A stretch of DNA of 64,000 nt from Larix kaempferi (Eukaryota; Streptophyta; Pinopsida; Pinales; Pinaceae): positions 5,519,501 to 5,583,500 of the forward strand of contig BSBM01000877.1 of assembly GCA_027924585.1 (NCBI GenBank). The letters are read 5' to 3'. The notes below the pieces were generated by a model that was not told the DNA's origin, made no database searches, and saw only the letters and a list, made by a program, of their open reading frames with translations. Within the stretch, counting starts at the first letter, position 1, and every line of letters starts with the position of its first letter. This document shows positions 59,337 through 64,000 of this stretch, in pieces. The position numbers and the translations under genes were made by a program.

Positions 59337-60740
59337 TTCAGGTCCAGGATAGACTTCTTTTTGCTGGTTTTGTCTTTACAAATATTTAATAGCATTGTAA
59401 TTAATAGAATAGGTTGCACACTCCTAAGACTGGAACTACCTACAAATGTATTTCTCTTGCTTGCTTTTACTTGGGAAATTTGTTAGATACTATAGCTATC
59501 ATAGGACAGGCAGTTATAGTGCTTGTTATCAAACTGATCAGGAAGAACTGGATGTTAGGCTTGTCTTCCTTCCATGGGAGCAATTAGACCTGCATTTTTC
59601 TGTGTAACCCATCTTTTTTTTTTAAATCATCAATATATAACCATTTCAGTTATAAAAAAAAGATGTAAAACAAGTTGTCGGTGGGTTTTCTAATGAAAAA
59701 TAGTTTCCTATAATAGCTACCAGAATGTACTTTCAGATTCAATTCACGAGTCTATAGTGTGATTTTTCCTTTTTATTAGTTGTAAAATGAATTTTGGGCA
59801 TCCCATGCCAACTGTGGACAATGGAAGGCAATGAACATGCTTTATACCTCACATCTGGGCAGTTCTGGGCCCTATAATGACAAGCTACAACAATAATTAA
59901 ACATATATGGGTAATGTTTTGAACATTAGTAGACATGTTTCACCTTCTACCTCATCATCTAGTTCTGGGCCAGTTTTGTGGATGTGAGGTAGTTTTGAGT
60001 GCAAATTAAGACTATCCATGTCTTCTTACAACATGAGATGCTTGCAAAATAGGAGGTATGGAAAGGCTAAGAGAAGAAATAATGGGTGTGTTGAGTGGAG
60101 TTTGGACCTCATAGCAATGGTAAACCTCCAATGTTTCATGCTGGAATTGGATAACTTCATCTATTAAGGACTTTAAATTGATTGTACCAAGGCTAATTTC
60201 CTCCCAAATGTTGTTATTTATTTATTTATCCAAATGGTAGAAATGACCTTTTTAATAGACTTTTATTAAGGTTTCTATGCCTCCAAAGAACTAAAAGATA
60301 TGCGAAATAAGGGGAGCACTCTAGTCTCCTAGGAAAGCAAACAACCGAAGGATGCCACCTCAGCACCTGATAGTCAAAATCATATATGTCATTAATATTA
60401 CCATTGGGATAAATAATTAAATAACAACATTCGGGACCAATGTGTTAGTTGCAATTAAATGTGTGGGGAATGTTATGTAAGACCCTCAAACAACCCTTAC
60501 ACACCACACGTGCTTGATGCAAACATTCAAATCCTTGACAATTTAAGCCTTAACTTAAGTGAAATCAATGAGAGATATAAGTGTTGGAAACAACCAAACC
60601 ATGACTAACCATTATGGAAAACATCTTAAATTTATTATGACTTTCAATAGTAAGATCTAAAAATTTTTATGACTGTCCTTACAATCTTCATGACAATTTG
60701 AATGGATAGGCCCCACTCATAGCCAAATACTTTTGAGACA
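59337..60740. other. No recognisable feature apart from a possible A tail
   Basis: Non-coding. A T-run (59612-59620), ATCAATATATAACC and an A-run (59654-59661) resemble the 3' end of a retroposed transcript. Sequence around 60310-60470 shares the words AGGAAAGCAAACAAC and AAATGTGTGGGGAAT with 61845-62030, on the other side of the coding relic. Confidence 0.4.
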
Positions 60741-60741
60741 T

Positions 60742-61611
60742 TTACAAATCATCGGAGTATGGTGGACCAAAAATTTCTCGATAGGCGTTGTCTTCATTGC
60801 ACCATGCCTTTGAATAAATAGACCTATGAACCATGCATCTATTATGATGCATGTAGACATCTATGCGGGTTTTGACAAGCCATGGTTGATTGTATTTAAT
60901 GTAGTACCCAAGGATTTGATCCTCAGTAATCTTTGTCTGCAAAATATCTTTGACCTGTTCGAGAGACTCTCCAACTACCCGTTTCAGATTATAAATAGCA
61001 TATGGTGATAATGTTGTCAGGTTGATGCCAAATGAATGCCACCAGTGTCTCATCCAATCAGGGATGTAGAATGCAGGGTCCTCATAGATTTGAGGAATTT
61101 GAAGTCCAAACTTTAGCATGGTATAATATGTTATATCTGTATTTTATTTTCTCAAGAATTTCCACCATAATTTTCTATATTTTTCATAAGTGTGTGTAGT
61201 ACTTGGAAACCGGAGACTAGCATATTTATGTGGCCATGCTTCGAGAGAACGTATCCAGTTAATACAATAGTACTGTTGGTCTAGTTGTAGCCCGGGGTGG
61301 CTTGTAGAGCCCTCTGACGATATTAAGGTAAGATCATGGTATAGGTTTGTTAACGAATTGCTTGCATCGGCTTCTTTTCTTAGGGATTTGTTGTAAATCA
61401 TCTCTGGTACAATACTAGATCCCATAGGAATTCTTTTGAGTTGTGGCACTAGTATATTAAAAGCGTCAGATCCTTGTAAGTTAGCATCTAACACTTCAGT
61501 ATGTCGCAACTCCCACCTAGGTTTCCAGTTTTGCATATAATCCAACCACATGATATTATCATCAATAGTATAGATCTGATGTTTTCCATTGGTCCAAGCA
61601 TAGATTTCCAT
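60742..61611 (-). pseudogene. Unrecognised ~289-codon reading frame with one stop
   Basis: The frame runs from the ATG at 61611 (MEIYAWTNGKHQIYTIDDNI) to 60742, interrupted only by a TAA at 61144-61146. Both sides are in the same frame and equally protein-like. It is rich in Trp and Tyr (WLDYMQNWKPRWELRH; DPAFYIPDWMRHWWHSFGIN; KYNQPWLVKTRIDVYMHHNR) and ends EIFGPPYSDDL. The composition suggests a compact folded protein. I do not know the family. Similar sequence words flank it on both sides (60310-60470 and 61845-62030), which hints at a repeated unit or mobile element carrying it. Confidence 0.5.
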
Positions 61612-63350
61612 GTTTACTTCTGGGTTATGGGCCTTGGGCTCGCTTGCACTAGGCTAGCTTGTTTCATGCCCGCTTGTTAAAAATTAGCAGCATTCTTCTG
61701 TGTCAAATATTCTCTTATTAGTAACCATTGTGAATCAAATATTCTCTTATTAGTCATTGACACATTAAAACACCTTAGATCTAAGCCCGAGGTGAATCAA
61801 GATTCAGAGTCAAATCACTGTGGATAGTACCTCATAGTTGTAATCAAATGTGTGGGGAATACTATACACACGGGAGCATCGTCTAAATACTATGTGCAGA
61901 TGGTTGTGAAAGACAAGCCATGATTGATGCCTAGGAGGCCTGTTATGTGCTATAAATATGCGCATTGTATCAAGTATTATTTCAACCAAGTAATATGAAG
62001 TGAGTCTCCCAGGAAAGCAAACAACTGGAAGGTAAAAGGAGATAATCTGAGCAAAGTTTGGCATTGTCAACATGTCTTAGCAGATGCAGGGGGGTCATTT
62101 GAAATAGGCGAATGAAGAGGTGAGAGTGAATAGGGAGCAGGGTAGGAAGGACTGGGAATTACCACACCGTCACTATGGTGAATTAATGAGAGACCTAGAG
62201 TAGGTGGTACCCTGAACATAACAACATAGAGGTAATTTACAAGCAGGTGAAACTGATGTGTGTATGTTTTTAATAACATTTCTGGTCATAATCTCTAGAA
62301 TGAAATGAACACAAGTGCATATTTTCTATCAAAAGGAATACAATTTACATCTTACTCAAGTTTTCTTATGGAATCTATTGATGGTGTTCAAATCAGTGAT
62401 ATCCAGAGCACTTTCAAGGCTAAAAGTTGAAATTCAAGACCTCGTTTGAAGAAATCACATTAATATCGCCAATTAAGACAACTATCATATCCAAAATCTA
62501 CGTATAAATCTAGATGAGCTTAACAAACCAAATGAGAATTCACATCCTGAGCATTGATACCCAGAAACATAGTGTTTTATTTTAAAAAATTATTAAAATT
62601 TTCACATACAACTTGGAAAGCAATCTGGTTCAAATTCCAAAACCAAAATCTAAAAGCTAGGTACAATATCATTGAGACAATCATTCTTCTATGGCCATGA
62701 AGGTTAAACTATGCCTTCGAATCATGGGCAGAGAACCCAAGAAATGCTTGCAGGATAACAGAAAAGCCTCATACTCTCACCAGCTCAAATCAAGAGAATG
62801 TCGCAAAAGGCAGAGATACAAAACTGCTTAAACCAAAATTAGGATTACAGCAAAGCTCCCAACTCATATCATCTCAAACCAAGGAGAATGTTGCTACCAG
62901 CAGAGAGATTTAAAATTGCTTAAAATCAAAATTAAACTACAGGCATAAACACCCTCAAAATGTGATAATGAGCACATATCTAATTCATATTCCTAGAATC
63001 CACTTGCACCTAATTCGGATCACTATTTATGTGTTAAATATATCTACAGCCTTTACATCAATCAACAACAAGCATTCCATGTATATTGGTTTAGTTACAA
63101 AATAAAATAAAAAACACAATTAACAAATGAAATCAACAACACCTAATTCGAACCCATAAGATGCAGAAATTCGACTCAATAGAGGAGGGTTTCAAAATCC
63201 CAAAGGAACATGCAAAGTGAAGGAGGTCACAGAACAAGATCCGGTTGCAAGGGGTGGAATATCTATGAGGGAATGCTTACGCAAAACCCTCCCAGCTCAA
63301 CCCCAAAATTTACCTCCCTACTTGCAAACAAGTTTATCAAAAAGGGTTCC
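61612..63350. other. No recognisable feature
   Basis: AT-rich, no convincing frame or repeat border. A short A/C-rich stretch near 62700-62950 repeats words such as AGAATGTCGC/AGAATGTTGC and CAAAATTA, suggesting a small duplication of about 110 bp (62770-62835 with 62880-62945). Confidence 0.45.
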
Positions 63351-63354
63351 ACAT

Positions 63355-64000
63355 ACTCACATTCCAATGCATAATTTACCACAGCATTCATAATCAATTC
63401 AGGATTGGACATATCTCTAACATAGATATCGATAGTTGGCAGAGGACGAAAGACCCTATCTCAGCAACCAACACAAGCAACCATTTAGGGTCTACCAATA
63501 CTAGCTCTATCTCCAGCATTGCTTTTTAGACAAATTTGAGTTCCATTACTGCAAGTCTGGTGAATTAGAATCCACTTACAGTTGCAATTTAGGGTCTGCG
63601 GGAATTTGCACAAATGGCCGGAGCACACGAAACCAACTTCAACCCCCCTCGTAGCAATTGCACGGTGAGAGTTTCAAGAGGAAATGGAATTGTAGTCGGT
63701 TGCATGCACTAGCTGGTGCGGTCGAACTAGAGCAACAGAGCATTTTCGTTAAGCTCGACAGAGACAGTTAGAAAATGACCAAAAGTAATCACATCAAACC
63801 CGAAACCCTACCAAAGCATAACGAGTAACAAAGGACCACAGATAACCTGTAAAAATACTCATTTCCATATCGAATTTACCACAACATTCATAATCAATTC
63901 ATGATTGGACATATCTCGAACACAGATATCAATAGTTGGCAGAGGACTAAAAACCCTATCTCAGCAATCAACACAAGCAACCATTTAGGGTCTACCAATA
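63355..64000. repeat. Direct duplication with 500-bp offset, cut by the window edge
   Basis: 63371-63500 and 63871-64000 are nearly the same sequence at an offset of exactly 500 bp (shared TTGGCAGAGGAC, CAACACAAGCAACCATTTAG and TAATCAATTCA). The second copy reaches the last base, so the full unit and copy number are unknown. Between them lies non-repeated sequence with no coding signal. Confidence 0.9.

Overview
The window reads as plant nuclear DNA from a large, retrotransposon-filled genome. A gymnosperm is my best guess, from the style of the chromovirus, the copia element and the LINE and from how decayed and deeply nested everything is; the sequence alone does not prove it. I see no clearly intact host gene, no rRNA or tRNA gene and no CRISPR array. 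Nearly everything left of 46.4 kb can be explained as transposable elements inside transposable elements.

Left half (1-44,062). The scaffold is two copies of one chromodomain-bearing Ty3/gypsy element (chromovirus), both on the minus strand and sharing one LTR head to tail: copy A (remains from 2,087), shared LTR 17,811-20,514, copy B (20,515-41,310), right LTR 41,311-44,062. Each copy has LTRs of about 2.7 kb, a primer binding site resembling the initiator-Met tRNA type, an unusually long leader (about 3.3 kb once insertions are removed), then gag, protease, RT, RNase H and integrase; the chromodomain tail is seen in B. Both copies are broken. Copy A is cut at its integrase by a plus-strand LTR element that enters from the left edge (its 3' LTR is 1,105-2,086), by a complete non-autonomous Ty1/copia element (2,680-9,762, 5-bp target duplication, two 650-bp LTRs that look identical) and by a 1.6-kb solo LTR (14,957-16,578). 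Copy B carries a 1.05-kb solo LTR (22,395-23,441), a 5.3-kb insertion of an unrecognised kind with a roughly 1,070-codon broken reading frame (25,905-31,214), and a nearly full-length L1-type LINE (about 34,145-40,737).

Middle (44-53.5 kb). The 3' end of another LTR element (44.2-46.4 kb) has a repeat-rich acidic coding relic. Next comes an LTR-like stretch that looks like the 14,957 solo-LTR family in reverse orientation (46.4-48.4 kb), then a block of short inverted and tandem repeats resembling CACTA subterminal DNA (48.55-49.14 kb), then mostly featureless DNA with some internal duplications.

Right part (53.5-64 kb). The most interesting object is a multi-exon minus-strand gene or young pseudogene at about 54.24-57.40 kb. 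It joins a recognisable SET (histone-lysine methyltransferase type) domain, four diverged copies of one short phase-0 exon, an acidic linker and a region resembling the plant CACTA accessory transposase family (Transposase_24, Ptta/En/Spm). Splice sites and phase agree across many exons, although several in-frame stops are present. Beyond it lie two unrecognised coding relics (58.3-59.3 kb plus strand; 60.7-61.6 kb minus strand) and a 500-bp-offset duplication that runs off the right edge.
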